This document shows positions 43,570 through 52,347 of a stretch of 64,000 bases of DNA, piece by piece. A program made the position numbers and the translations under genes. Source of the DNA: an uncultured Methanomicrobiales archaeon (lineage in GTDB: Archaea > Halobacteriota > Methanomicrobia > Methanomicrobiales > Methanospirillaceae); assembly GCA_903926075.1 (NCBI GenBank), contig CAIYHQ010000111.1:62001-126000 (forward strand), written 5' to 3'. The notes under the pieces were generated by a model that saw only the letters and a list, made by a program, of their open reading frames with translations, was not told where the DNA came from and did no database searches. Position 1 is the stretch's first letter. Each line of letters begins with the position of its first letter.

Positions 43570-44019
43570 ATGCAGGATGACCCGCGTGATCACTTCAAAA
43601 ATCTTGAAGAGATGATCAAAAACCTGATCGAGCGTTCACTCGACCAGACAGGAAGCAAACCTGTGGCCTATGGGTTTAAAATCATCATAACCGGGGCCGG
43701 AACTCCGGGAATACCTCCGGAAGTCCTGACTCCTTCCCGCAATGCATCAGAGCCGGTTGCTGAAGTAAATCGAATAGGTAATGAAGTCAAGGTCACGGTT
43801 GAGCTTCCAGGCACTACATCAGAACAGATAAATTTAAGTTTTGAGGGAAATACCCTCATCATAAAGGCAGAATCTGAAAAAAGGAATTATAAGAGTTCTG
43901 CTGAACTTCCACCCGTGGACCAGACAAATATTTCCGGATCTTTCCGCAACGGTGTACTGGAAGTTACTTTCAACTCTATGCCGGATGAGTCTGGTTCAGA
44001 TGAATTAAATCCTGAGTAG
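43570..44019 (+). CDS. Hsp20/alpha-crystallin-type small heat shock protein
   Basis: ATP-independent chaperone that holds unfolding proteins. The 149-residue protein has a helical N-terminus (DHFKNLEEMIKNLIERSLDQ), a loop rich in Gly/Pro and an alpha-crystallin domain (about 62-140: EVKVTVELPGTTSEQINLSF, NTLIIKAES, GSFRNGVLEVTF). The acidic tail lacks a clear I-x-I motif. Being 12 bp behind cdc48, it is probably co-transcribed with the unfoldase. Confidence 0.88.
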   Translation: MQDDPRDHFKNLEEMIKNLIERSLDQTGSKPVAYGFKIIITGAGTPGIPPEVLTPSRNASEPVAEVNRIGNEVKVTVELPGTTSEQINLSFEGNTLIIKAESEKRNYKSSAELPPVDQTNISGSFRNGVLEVTFNSMPDESGSDELNPE

Positions 44020-44034
44020 AACAAAAGACTCAGT

Positions 44035-44050
44035 AAACTTATTTTTTCAC
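44035..44050 (+). terminator. T-rich terminator after cdc48-hsp20
   Basis: A T6 tract in a T-rich stretch about 20 bp past the hsp20 stop fits an archaeal terminator; the next gene starts 90 bp later. Confidence 0.3.
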
Positions 44051-44137
44051 TTTTGATTACATGTATTTCCTATTGATTGATACCGATAATTCTGTCATTA
44101 ATTTTTAGTGCATTCAAATCAATAGTACTATGATTTT

Positions 44138-45235
44138 ATGCCAAAGACGACAGTCAGTGTAATTAAAGCCGATGTAGGGAGCTTCCCTGGTCACTCCCGG
44201 ACTCATCCGAAACTCCTTGAACGAGCTTCAAAAATGCTGAAAAAGGAAGAAGGCGGACTGCTTATCGACTCATTTGTTACCCATTGTGGTGATGATGTCG
44301 AGCTAATTATGACGCATAACAGGGGCATCGACAATGCCGAGATCCATGAACTTGCGTTCAATGTTTTTATGGAACTCACGCAGATTGCAAAAGAGATGAA
44401 ACTATACGGTGCCGGACAGGATATGTTATCTGATGCATTCTCTGGAAATGTAAAGGGGATGGGTCCCGGCGTTGCTGAGATGGAGTTTGAAGAGCGTGGG
44501 TCTGACCCTGTGCTTATCTTTATGGCAGATAAAACCGAGCCTGGTGCCTGGAATTTTTATCTGTACAAGATATTTGCAGACCCGTTCAACACGTCTGGGC
44601 TTGTTATTGACCCTACAATGCATACAGGTTTTGTTTTTGAAGTACATGATCTCATAGACAAACGCATGATCCGTTTTAGTACGCCTGAAGATAGTTACAG
44701 TCTCCTCGCATACATTGGAGCACCTTCAAGATACGTCGTTAAAGGAGTATGGAGAAAAGATGGAATCATTGCAGCAGCAACCAGTACACAGCGCCTCAAC
44801 ATGCTGGCTGGACGTTATGTGGGGAAAGATGACCCGGTGATGATTGTAAGAGCACAAAGCGGCCTTCCTTCCGTAGGCTGTGTACTTGAACCATTCAGTA
44901 TTCCAACAATCGTGGCAGGATGGATGAGAGGATCACACCATGGCCCTTTTATGCCTGTTGGACTCTGTGATGCTAATTGTACCCGATTTGACGGGCCGCC
45001 CCGGGTTATATGTCTGGGTTACCAGGTTTCAAATGGAAAGCTTATAGGGCCCGCTGATATGTTTGATGATGTAGCATTTGACAGAGTACGTTCCAAATGT
45101 AATGAACTCGCAGATATGCTCAGGGACATGGGTCCTTTTGAACCCCACCGGTTATCACTTGACGAGATGGAATATACAACACTTCCTGATGTTGAAAAAC
45201 AGTTAAAGGATCGTTGGGTTCCTCTCGTTGAATAA
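44138..45235 (+). CDS. Bifunctional fructose-1,6-bisphosphate aldolase/phosphatase
   Basis: Archaeal gluconeogenic enzyme that condenses triose phosphates and removes the 1-phosphate to give fructose 6-phosphate. The 365-residue protein is characteristic: SVIKADVGSFPGHSRTHPKL, SFVTHCGDDVELIMTHNRG, GPGVAEMEFEER, KTEPGAWNFYLYKIFADPF, GSHHGPFMPVGL and CLGYQVSNG. Metal-binding Asp/His and Schiff-base Lys regions are present. A second aldolase of class I lies at 45.9 kb. Confidence 0.96.
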   Translation: MPKTTVSVIKADVGSFPGHSRTHPKLLERASKMLKKEEGGLLIDSFVTHCGDDVELIMTHNRGIDNAEIHELAFNVFMELTQIAKEMKLYGAGQDMLSDAFSGNVKGMGPGVAEMEFEERGSDPVLIFMADKTEPGAWNFYLYKIFADPFNTSGLVIDPTMHTGFVFEVHDLIDKRMIRFSTPEDSYSLLAYIGAPSRYVVKGVWRKDGIIAAATSTQRLNMLAGRYVGKDDPVMIVRAQSGLPSVGCVLEPFSIPTIVAGWMRGSHHGPFMPVGLCDANCTRFDGPPRVICLGYQVSNGKLIGPADMFDDVAFDRVRSKCNELADMLRDMGPFEPHRLSLDEMEYTTLPDVEKQLKDRWVPLVE

Positions 45236-45313
45236 ACCGCTGATAAATGCTGAATCCCAAAATTTTTATGTAGCAAAGAAACCTTTAATCATTTTTAACT
45301 CCAATATAAAGCG

Positions 45314-45550
45314 ATGGTGGCTAGTATAGTACTCCCGATAAAGAAAGTCTATGCCCTTCTCGACTCGAAAATTATTGTTGAAATTAAAGACGAACGTAGG
45401 AAACTTCAGGGAAGGCTCGTTGCTGTAGACGAGTATTTGAATGTCCACCTTGAAGAAACAACTGAATTTATAAATGATTCGCGCGGACGGACTCTTGGTA
45501 CTGTTGTTATTCGCGGTAATAATATTCTTACAATTGCTCCAACATTATAA
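45314..45550 (+). CDS. LSm (Sm-like archaeal) protein
   Basis: Forms a heptameric ring that binds U-rich RNA. The 78-residue protein has Sm1 (DSKIIVEIKDERRKLQGRLV, DEYLNVHLEETTEF) and Sm2 (GTVVIRGNNILTIAP) motifs. It is 12 bp upstream of the Cys-rich wHTH gene and probably in one transcript with it. Confidence 0.93.
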   Translation: MVASIVLPIKKVYALLDSKIIVEIKDERRKLQGRLVAVDEYLNVHLEETTEFINDSRGRTLGTVVIRGNNILTIAPTL

Positions 45551-45562
45551 AAAGAGCGGATT

Positions 45563-45898
45563 ATGACAGATCAGGTCGAGATCGGACTTCAGAAGATAAG
45601 AGAAAATCCTGATGGAGTACTTCAAAGCGATCTCTGGAAATTGCTTGGAGTTGACAGCAGAAAGTGTTCCAGAATTGTAAAAAAACTCCTGGACACCGGT
45701 CTTATTGAGCGCAATGAGGTGAAACAGGAAGGTATTAAAACATTCATATTGCGTGCAAAAAAAAGTCCATTTGAACCTTCATGTATCCTGGCAGGGGAAT
45801 CTCTCATTCCATGTATTGGTTGTGACGAGGAGTGTATTGTAATAGAATGTCCATTATTACTTGAGTGGATGTTTGAACTTGCACTTGAAGGAGTATGA
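45563..45898 (+). CDS. Winged-helix regulator with C-terminal cysteine cluster
   Basis: A 111-residue protein. Residues 1-66 form a winged helix (LQSDLWKLLGVDSRKCSRIV, then LLDTGLIERNEVKQEG). The C-terminal half has Cys at 74, 84, 87, 91 and 96 (CIGCDEECIVIEC), enough to hold an Fe-S cluster or zinc, so redox or metal sensing is possible. The helix-turn-helix resembles the Lrp/MarR/TFIIIC B-block group seen in methanogens. Its target is unknown. It is convergent with the aldolase gene. Confidence 0.75.
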   Translation: MTDQVEIGLQKIRENPDGVLQSDLWKLLGVDSRKCSRIVKKLLDTGLIERNEVKQEGIKTFILRAKKSPFEPSCILAGESLIPCIGCDEECIVIECPLLLEWMFELALEGV

Positions 45899-45905
45899 AA
45901 ATAAT

Positions 45906-46817
45906 TTAATTTTTTGAATCAATATATCTGAGTGCTTCGTGAACCTCTGCTCCCTCAACTGTGATTGCGAATACGGCATTTGCAAATTGAACAGCTTCCT
46001 TGAGTGAGCGCTCGTGGATATTTCTTCCGGTCGCATTGCCTCTTGCACCACTAATGTGTATCTGCTGATACAGCCGCTCTAAAAATTCACTTTTTCCCAT
46101 GGAAGAACCACCTGCACAAATGACACCGGTTCTACCTGCTGCGAGCACTGCTTCCCTGAATGCGTAAAAGTCTTCATTTCCTGAGTTGGACGGAAAATTT
46201 ACTTTAACAAAATCTGCACCGAGGGTTACTCCAAGTCCTGCTGCACCTGCTATCAGGTGAGGGTCTTTTTCATTCTTTACGGACTGCCCGCGGGGATAAA
46301 TCCAGAGAACTGAAATATATCCATTTTTATGTGCTTCAGAGACTACCGACGCGGCTTGCGCAAGAATTTCAGGTTCGTGATAACTTCCTGGGTAAACACT
46401 ATAACCTATTCCAAGAATTTTGAGGCCGGTTTCTTGTTCAAATTCTCTTACCTGTGCTACGGTATGCCATAATCTGCTGACCGGATCACGTACTCCGGAC
46501 GAAACCAGGTTAGTTTTTGCATTGATTTTTACGAGGTAAGGAACCAGGGAATAGTTTTTGCCATATCGGGCAATCAGACCTAGTTGTGCGGCAAAAACCC
46601 CGATTTTAGCCTGTGATGCGATTCGAAACAGATGTTCGGGATCAGAATCATCAGGATGGATATTTTCTCCGAAAAAATCATCATTCAGGTGTTCGGCTTT
46701 TTGGTCTCCAGCAAAAAGCATAAGCTTCCCGGTCGAGTGGGTTGCATCAGAAAAGTTTTTGCTGTACCTTGCCTTCATTGAAGACGGCACAGACAATGGT
46801 ATCAAATACTCGTCCAT
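45906..46817 (-). CDS. Class I aldolase of the DhnA/FbaB (COG1830) family
   Basis: A 303-residue TIM-barrel aldolase. SVLWIYPRGQSVKNEKDPH, GADFVKVNFP (Schiff-base Lys) and GVICAGGSSMGKSEFL mark the archaeal class I group; TGKLMLFAGDQKAEHLNDDF is its N-terminal motif. It is longer than the shikimate-route enzyme ADH synthase and could act on FBP or another ketose phosphate. It lies last in the minus-strand set with the nicotinate phosphoribosyltransferase gene. Confidence 0.8.
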   Translation of the reverse strand: MDEYLIPLSVPSSMKARYSKNFSDATHSTGKLMLFAGDQKAEHLNDDFFGENIHPDDSDPEHLFRIASQAKIGVFAAQLGLIARYGKNYSLVPYLVKINAKTNLVSSGVRDPVSRLWHTVAQVREFEQETGLKILGIGYSVYPGSYHEPEILAQAASVVSEAHKNGYISVLWIYPRGQSVKNEKDPHLIAGAAGLGVTLGADFVKVNFPSNSGNEDFYAFREAVLAAGRTGVICAGGSSMGKSEFLERLYQQIHISGARGNATGRNIHERSLKEAVQFANAVFAITVEGAEVHEALRYIDSKN

Positions 46818-46835
46818 AATAGAATCCTTTAAAAT

Positions 46836-47138
46836 TTAATTTGTTACCTTCAAAATGGAACAATAACAGATCTTAACTGGTCCTCCCTTTATGTCTGAAT
46901 ACTCAGCAAGGACATAACGGTTTCGTGACTGAAGGGCCTTAATCACATTGGCTGGGATTAAACTCTGATCAAATGCTTCCTCAGGTTTTAAAAGAAATGC
47001 ATCATTCATTGTTGAACTCACGACCGTTATTCTCCCGTTCTTTGCATTTCGGTATATTTTTCCTTCAAGCACAAATGGTTTTCCATCGCTCGCCTCACTA
47101 TCTGCATAAAGATGAGTGGTAATACTGATTTTCGCCAT
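46836..47138 (-). CDS. Uncharacterised 100-residue protein
   Basis: No family recognised. It reads as a beta-rich domain (KISITTHLYADSEASDGKPF, GRITVVSSTMNDAFLLKPEE, NRYVLAEYSDIKGGPVKICY) with no membrane or zinc motif. ATG 47138 has GGA about 6 nt upstream and lies inside the 3' end of the nicotinate phosphoribosyltransferase gene (41-bp overlap), and its stop is 19 bp before the aldolase start, so the three look like one operon. Confidence 0.6.
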   Translation of the reverse strand: MAKISITTHLYADSEASDGKPFVLEGKIYRNAKNGRITVVSSTMNDAFLLKPEEAFDQSLIPANVIKALQSRNRYVLAEYSDIKGGPVKICYCSILKVTN

Positions 47139-48561
47139 AATTTTCCATTAAAATTTTTTTTGTCAGTTTCTGGAGATTCGGACCCTTTAAAACTGGATAG
47201 ATCTCAGGATTATGTAATCGCTTCATTTCATTTGGTATCCTTCCACACCATTGAATAACATTTTCACGCTTAATTGTGAGAGAAAGAGGGTCAACTTTAT
47301 TTAGACCATTTTCCATATGAAGCTGCACAAGTGGTTCAACCCGTGCAATATCCTTTTCTATCTTGCCCCATTCACCAAAATCCTGAAATTTGTTGTCAAT
47401 AATCTGTCCTGTCTCATCTATACTTTCTAATTCTATGTAATCGCCAATCATTTCCCAGTCATTAGAATAAGCTCTCCATATCTGTTTTTTACCAGGGAGA
47501 GTACTCTTTTCACTATCCGCAGTAGTCTTCAGCCGGCCTTCCCATAAACCATCTTTGTTGCAAATTGCGGATAACTTGTAAACTCCACCAAGTGCTGAGT
47601 CCGGGTATCCGGTAACAAGTCTTGTTCCGACACCAAAGAGATCGACAGGCGCATTTTCTTCCTTTATTGCCAGGATACGATATTCATCAAGATCACCCGA
47701 TGCGATAATTTTTACATACGAAAGCCCGGCCTCGTCCAGCATAGTCCTTGCAGTTTTTGAAATAGAGATTATGTTACCGCTATCAATTCTGATTGCCGAC
47801 AATTGTTTACCGCAGGCTTCCATCTCTTTTGCTACCTCAATTGCGTGGGGAAGTCCTTTTTTTATCGGGTCATATGTGTCGATAAGGAGAGTGGATTTAT
47901 CAGGATAGACCATTGAATACTGTCGGAATGCACGAATCTCGTCCCGAGCTGCCATCACAAATGAATGTGCATGAGTACCTGAAACCGGAATTCCATATTT
48001 AAGCCCGGCATAAAGGTTTGACGTGGAGGCACAACCCCCTAAAAAAGCTGCTTTTGAAGCTGAAAGAGCCCCATCCTGACCCTGAGCTCTCCTTGCTCCA
48101 AACTCAAGTACTGTGTTCCACCCTGCAATATTACAAACCCTGCTCGCTTTTGTTGCAATAAGTGACTGAAAGTTAATAAGATTAAGAACAACGGTCTCTA
48201 TAAGCTGAACTGACCATAAGGGCCCTTCAATACGGATAAATGGTTCATTCGGAAATACGGGTGTCCCTTCAGGGACTGAGTAGACTTTACCCTTGAATTT
48301 CCAATTTATGAGTAAATCAAGAAATTCTTCGGTAAACAGATTGAGACTGGAAAGATATTTTATATGAGCCGCGGTAAAAGAACATTTGCAAAGGAAGGCA
48401 ACAAGGTCTTCTATACCTGCGGCAATGGTATAACCACCAGAAAACGGATTTTTCCGAAAGATGAGATCAAATGAAGCTTCTGTATCCTGTCTCCCTTCCT
48501 CCATCCAGGCCTGAATCATTGTTAATTCATATAGGTCTGTGAGAAGCAGAGATTTTTCCAT
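47098..48561 (-). CDS. pncB: Nicotinate phosphoribosyltransferase
   Basis: Joins nicotinate and PRPP to give nicotinate mononucleotide for NAD salvage. The 487-residue protein shows LLTDLYELTMIQAWMEEGR, FRKNPFSGGYTIAAGIED, LEFGARRAQGQDGALSASKA, GTHAHSFVMA, LLIDTYDPIKKGLPHAIEVA, AIRIDSGNI and FGVGTRLVTG. This is the longer bacterial/archaeal type. The last 41 bp encode the start of the next gene in another frame. A tRNA-Gln gene lies 76 bp upstream, same strand. Confidence 0.93.
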   Translation of the reverse strand: MEKSLLLTDLYELTMIQAWMEEGRQDTEASFDLIFRKNPFSGGYTIAAGIEDLVAFLCKCSFTAAHIKYLSSLNLFTEEFLDLLINWKFKGKVYSVPEGTPVFPNEPFIRIEGPLWSVQLIETVVLNLINFQSLIATKASRVCNIAGWNTVLEFGARRAQGQDGALSASKAAFLGGCASTSNLYAGLKYGIPVSGTHAHSFVMAARDEIRAFRQYSMVYPDKSTLLIDTYDPIKKGLPHAIEVAKEMEACGKQLSAIRIDSGNIISISKTARTMLDEAGLSYVKIIASGDLDEYRILAIKEENAPVDLFGVGTRLVTGYPDSALGGVYKLSAICNKDGLWEGRLKTTADSEKSTLPGKKQIWRAYSNDWEMIGDYIELESIDETGQIIDNKFQDFGEWGKIEKDIARVEPLVQLHMENGLNKVDPLSLTIKRENVIQWCGRIPNEMKRLHNPEIYPVLKGPNLQKLTKKILMENYGENQYYHSSLCR

Positions 48562-48636
48562 GGAATAAACCTGAAGTTATCGATTATATCTAGATGTTGC
48601 CAGATGAACTGGACATTTCAAATTGAAAATGGATTA

Positions 48637-48709
48637 TACCCCTGGGCAGATTCGAACTGCCGTCGCCGGATCCAAAGTCCTGCATGATTGACCTCTACAC
48701 TACAGGGGT
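48637..48709 (-). tRNA. tRNA-Gln (TTG)
   Basis: A 73-nt cloverleaf on the minus strand: acceptor ACCCCTG/CAGGGGT, anticodon loop CTTTGGA giving TTG, T-loop TTCGAAT closed by GGCAG/CTGCC. The anticodon stem CAGGA/TCCGG has an A28-G42 mismatch. There is no intron and no encoded CCA. Confidence 0.93.
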
Positions 48710-48790
48710 GAATGTCGCATTACCCATTACACTCTGACTTTTTATTACAGGGTTGCTTATTAATATCCACCATAGAACCTAAATATTTTA

Positions 48791-49984
48791 TCAACGGGTT
48801 TCATCTTCATTATCCAACCTGTGCATATCAGGAGGGACAAGTATCTCAAAACAGGCACCATTTCCAGGTATACCATCCTCCTGAATTGATATCCCGGTTA
48901 TAGAGAGAATTTCTTTGGATAAAAAGAGGCCAAACCCTGTATTTTTTCCAAATCCACGTGAAAAAATATCTTTTTTCTCTTCATCTTTTATGCCAATGCC
49001 ATCATCAGTAATTGCTATTATAAGCCCATCGGGTGAAATGCTTGAATAAAGTTCAATTTTTGAAATTTTTTCACCATAATTTAAAGAGTTGTCAAATAGG
49101 TTATAAAAAACCTTCTCAAGAAGCGGATCAGAATAAACTTCAATATTTTTGATTTTATTGATAAGAGTAACATTTTTAAAATCAAGCTGCTCTTCGACAC
49201 GATTGATAAGCTTGTGGATATTGTGCCATTGTGGTGCTGCTATTCCAAGGTCCTGATAATCTTTTGTAAAATTTATCTGTGACTGCATACTCATGGCAAT
49301 CTTCATGATTTTATGAGCGATTTCCTGTATTTTTGAGATATCAGTCGTATTTTCCAAAAGAACAAGATAACTTTCAAGCGCAATCAGTCGGTTCTTGAGA
49401 TCGTGTCTTGTTATGTCAGAGAGCAGGCGTAGTTTCCTGTTTGCAAGTTCAAGTTCTGAATTGTTTTTAATGGCTATTTCGTATGTTGAAAGAAGGATAT
49501 TAAGAATCTGCAGCCGGCTTGCAGTTATTGTATGAACACTATGGTCAAATATTACATCAAGTTCAGTTGGTTTTCCGTCCGGGTCGCTTTCGCTTGCTGA
49601 TTTGAGAGTACTTTCGATTCTTGAATTGATAAATTTAAGATTATAAGGTTTTATTATGAAATTATCTGCTCCAGATTCAAGTCCTTTTATCACATCTTCA
49701 GAGTCATAAAGATTTGTCACAAGGATAACCGGTATTTTTGCTGTACGTTCATCTTTTTTAATCAGTTTACAAAGTTCATATCCATCAATCTCAGGCATGA
49801 TAACATCAGTCAGGATAAGGGCAGGCAGTTCCTCCTTTAAAATTTCAATTGCTTCAAATCCATTTGCTGCAACTATCACACTATAACCGTCTTTTTCCAG
49901 AATGTATCTAAGATATTCTGCCTGGGTCCGATTATCCTCTACTATAAGGACCCGGATTGATCGCATTTCAAAATTTTTTCCCAT
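48791..49984 (-). CDS. Receiver-histidine kinase hybrid (REC-HisKA-HATPase)
   Basis: A 397-residue soluble protein. The N-terminal receiver (about 8-125) is intact: VLIVEDNRTQAEYL, phospho-Asp in LILTDVIMPEIDGYEL, ILVTNLYD and FIIKPYN. The kinase has H-box LSDITRHDLKNRLIALESYL, N-box [15 protein letters not shown] and G-boxes TDDGIGIKDEEK and [17 protein letters not shown]. The receiver-first order suggests that the upstream CheA-like kinase could phosphorylate it and so control a second phosphorelay. Last gene of the chemosensory cluster. Confidence 0.9.
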   Translation of the reverse strand: MGKNFEMRSIRVLIVEDNRTQAEYLRYILEKDGYSVIVAANGFEAIEILKEELPALILTDVIMPEIDGYELCKLIKKDERTAKIPVILVTNLYDSEDVIKGLESGADNFIIKPYNLKFINSRIESTLKSASESDPDGKPTELDVIFDHSVHTITASRLQILNILLSTYEIAIKNNSELELANRKLRLLSDITRHDLKNRLIALESYLVLLENTTDISKIQEIAHKIMKIAMSMQSQINFTKDYQDLGIAAPQWHNIHKLINRVEEQLDFKNVTLINKIKNIEVYSDPLLEKVFYNLFDNSLNYGEKISKIELYSSISPDGLIIAITDDGIGIKDEEKKDIFSRGFGKNTGFGLFLSKEILSITGISIQEDGIPGNGACFEILVPPDMHRLDNEDETR

Positions 49985-49996
49985 TAAATTCTTCCT

Positions 49997-50009
49997 ATTC
50001 TGTTATTCT
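49997..50009 (+). repeat. 13-bp repeat in the REC-kinase leader (copy 1)
   Basis: ATTCTGTTATTCT on the plus strand (AGAATAACAGAAT in the sense of the genes), 13-25 bp upstream of the REC-kinase start. An identical copy lies in the MCP leader at 54757-54769. Confidence 0.5.
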
Positions 50010-50042
50010 GTAAGATTCAGTTAGGAATACAAAATATTTCAC

Positions 50043-52337
50043 TTAGTGAGATACTTTTTGAAGATTCATTATTGTGTCCAGTAAATTATTTTTATCGTAA
50101 CTACTCTTGACTAAATACGCATCAGCTCCGACAGAGATCCCATGCTCTTTATCTTCCTTGGAATCAAGTGAAGTGACAAGTATTACAGGTGTATTAAAAA
50201 GACGTTCATCGGCACGAATTTTTTCAGTGAGGGTAAAACCGTCCATTCTAGGCATATCAACATCCGAAACAACAAGATCAAATTCACGATTTCTTAACTT
50301 TTCATACCCTTCTATCCCGTCTTCTGCAGTTTCCACATAGTAGCCTGCATTTTCAAGTGTCCGGTGAAGAAGTGCACGAGAGGTAACAGAGTCTTCAACA
50401 ACGAGAATCCTTCCATGGTTTTTATGAGTGAATACCTTCCTGATTTCCGAATTACGGACTTTCAACGAATCCTGAATTATTTCAAGAGGGTCAAGCACCA
50501 GAGCAATCTTCCCATCACCAAGAATAACTGCTCCGGAAATTTTCTTTACACGTTTTAGTTGTGTTCCAAGAGACCTGACAACAATCTCCTGAACCCGGAA
50601 AACATTGTCAACAATACATGCTACCTGACCTGCCCCATATGAAATGATTAGTACCGATATCTGTTCTTCCGCATTATAAGTATACTCATAATCTGGCAAT
50701 TTCAGGATTTCTTCAAGACTTATAATCCTGATTATCTCCCCTTCAATGTTTATATAATGCCTTGTCCCTTTTAGAAAAATCGAATCTGGCTTTATTCTTA
50801 TGACCTGCCTGACATGCTGCAATGGAAATACATAAAGGTAATCTCGTGAATTTACAATAACACCTTTGAGTGTTGCAAGGCGTACTGGGACTATAAGGAC
50901 TATAGATGTGCCGACCCCTTGGTTAGATGAAATCGTTATTTCACCATTTAACCGTGTGACTGTCTCCTCAACAATAGCAAGACCTAATCCCCTTCCTGAA
51001 AGGTCTGCTATTTCCGAATTCGTTGAGAAACCAGACCTGAAAATAAGCCAGATTACTTCCTCATCAGTTATTCTCTCCTCTTCCTTTTCAGTAATGATGC
51101 CTCTTTTTAAAGCTGTTTTTCGGATTCTGTTTATCTCTATACCTGAACCATCATCTTTCACCTCGATTCTGACCTTACTTCCTGATTGTGGAATGATACT
51201 AATCCGAATAAGCCCTTTAGATTTTTTTCCATGAGCCTCACGTATATCAGGATATTCAATACCATGATCCATGCAGTTACTGATTAAATGCATGAGAGGA
51301 GCTTTAAGATTTTCAAGAATACGTCTGTCAATCTCAATTTCATCACCCTCTATTACGATATCAGCCTGTTTCCCCAAACTTCGGGAATATTCCCTGACAA
51401 AAGCAGGAGATGAAGAAAAGATACTTGAAATAGGCGATAAAACCGCATCGTGAATAAGTTCTGATATCCCCGTAGTGCTAAGTTCAAGAGCAGACCTATC
51501 AACATCTGTTGCACGAAAATGAGCGTTCAGATCATGTTGAAGGTTAATGATAAAATCGCGGTCATATTTCAGATATGCAATCAATCTCTCTATTGGTACA
51601 ACAAGCTCAGGGGGCAGAAAAGTCTTCTCTTTTCCGAGTAATATTTCTCTGATTAGATGCACGTCATTATTTATGAGGCTGTGATTCCAGCGCCAGATTG
51701 AAAAACGGCTTATCATCTCCTCAAGTTCATGCATCCTGTGAGTAATGAAAAGACGCGTGGTAAGAAGATCATCCGCACCCATTATCAGACGATCGAGCTT
51801 ATTTGCTGAAATTTTTATAGTATTGCTTTTATTACCTTCCCGGTTAGGAAGATTAATTCCAGAACCACCGGCAACAGGATTTTCAGTTTGTTTTTTTTGC
51901 ACTCTAACATTTTTATTAACCTTCGATTGTCTTTTATATTTTTTATCTTTTAAAAGACTTTCAAGGTCGTCGATGATTTTGTCAAATCCATATTCAGTCT
52001 TATTTTCTGAAAAAAGAAGTTCTCTTATCCCCCGGATAGCACTATGGAATAAGTCGTAAACAAGATCATCAGGGGTAAAATCCCCATTTTTCATTTGTGA
52101 AAAAATGTTTTCGAGGTTTTTGCAAATTGATTCAATTTCCCTGAAATTGACAGCCCTTGATGCTCCCTTCAGGCTGTGGGTTTTCCGGTAAATTTGCTCG
52201 ATGATTTTTATATCTCCTGACCCACCACTCCTCTCGAGTTCTATAAGTCCCTGTGAGATATCTGTAAGTAGATCATCAGCATCCTCGCGGAATGTGGCTA
52301 AAAGCCACTCTTGAAACTCTTGATCGTTTCCGTTCAT
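50043..52337 (-). CDS. CheA-type histidine kinase with C-terminal receiver
   Basis: A 764-residue hybrid kinase. Domains in order: Hpt (about 5-105, phospho-His in IYRKTHSLKGASRAV), a charged linker without a recognisable CheY-binding P2 domain, dimerisation helices with an insertion (about 172-320), HATPase (about 325-475: LMHLISNCMDHGIEYP, VKDDGSGI, ADLSGRGLGLAIVEE), CheW-like (about 480-615: LYVFPLQHVRQVI, GAVILGDGKIALVLD), and receiver (about 640-760: RILVVEDSVTSRALL, VVSDVDMPRMDGFT, AYLVKSS). The layout is like FrzE and other hybrid CheA proteins. It starts 10 bp behind the MCP gene. Confidence 0.92.
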   Translation of the reverse strand: MNGNDQEFQEWLLATFREDADDLLTDISQGLIELERSGGSGDIKIIEQIYRKTHSLKGASRAVNFREIESICKNLENIFSQMKNGDFTPDDLVYDLFHSAIRGIRELLFSENKTEYGFDKIIDDLESLLKDKKYKRQSKVNKNVRVQKKQTENPVAGGSGINLPNREGNKSNTIKISANKLDRLIMGADDLLTTRLFITHRMHELEEMISRFSIWRWNHSLINNDVHLIREILLGKEKTFLPPELVVPIERLIAYLKYDRDFIINLQHDLNAHFRATDVDRSALELSTTGISELIHDAVLSPISSIFSSSPAFVREYSRSLGKQADIVIEGDEIEIDRRILENLKAPLMHLISNCMDHGIEYPDIREAHGKKSKGLIRISIIPQSGSKVRIEVKDDGSGIEINRIRKTALKRGIITEKEEERITDEEVIWLIFRSGFSTNSEIADLSGRGLGLAIVEETVTRLNGEITISSNQGVGTSIVLIVPVRLATLKGVIVNSRDYLYVFPLQHVRQVIRIKPDSIFLKGTRHYINIEGEIIRIISLEEILKLPDYEYTYNAEEQISVLIISYGAGQVACIVDNVFRVQEIVVRSLGTQLKRVKKISGAVILGDGKIALVLDPLEIIQDSLKVRNSEIRKVFTHKNHGRILVVEDSVTSRALLHRTLENAGYYVETAEDGIEGYEKLRNREFDLVVSDVDMPRMDGFTLTEKIRADERLFNTPVILVTSLDSKEDKEHGISVGADAYLVKSSYDKNNLLDTIMNLQKVSH

Positions 52338-52347
52338 GAAATATGGT

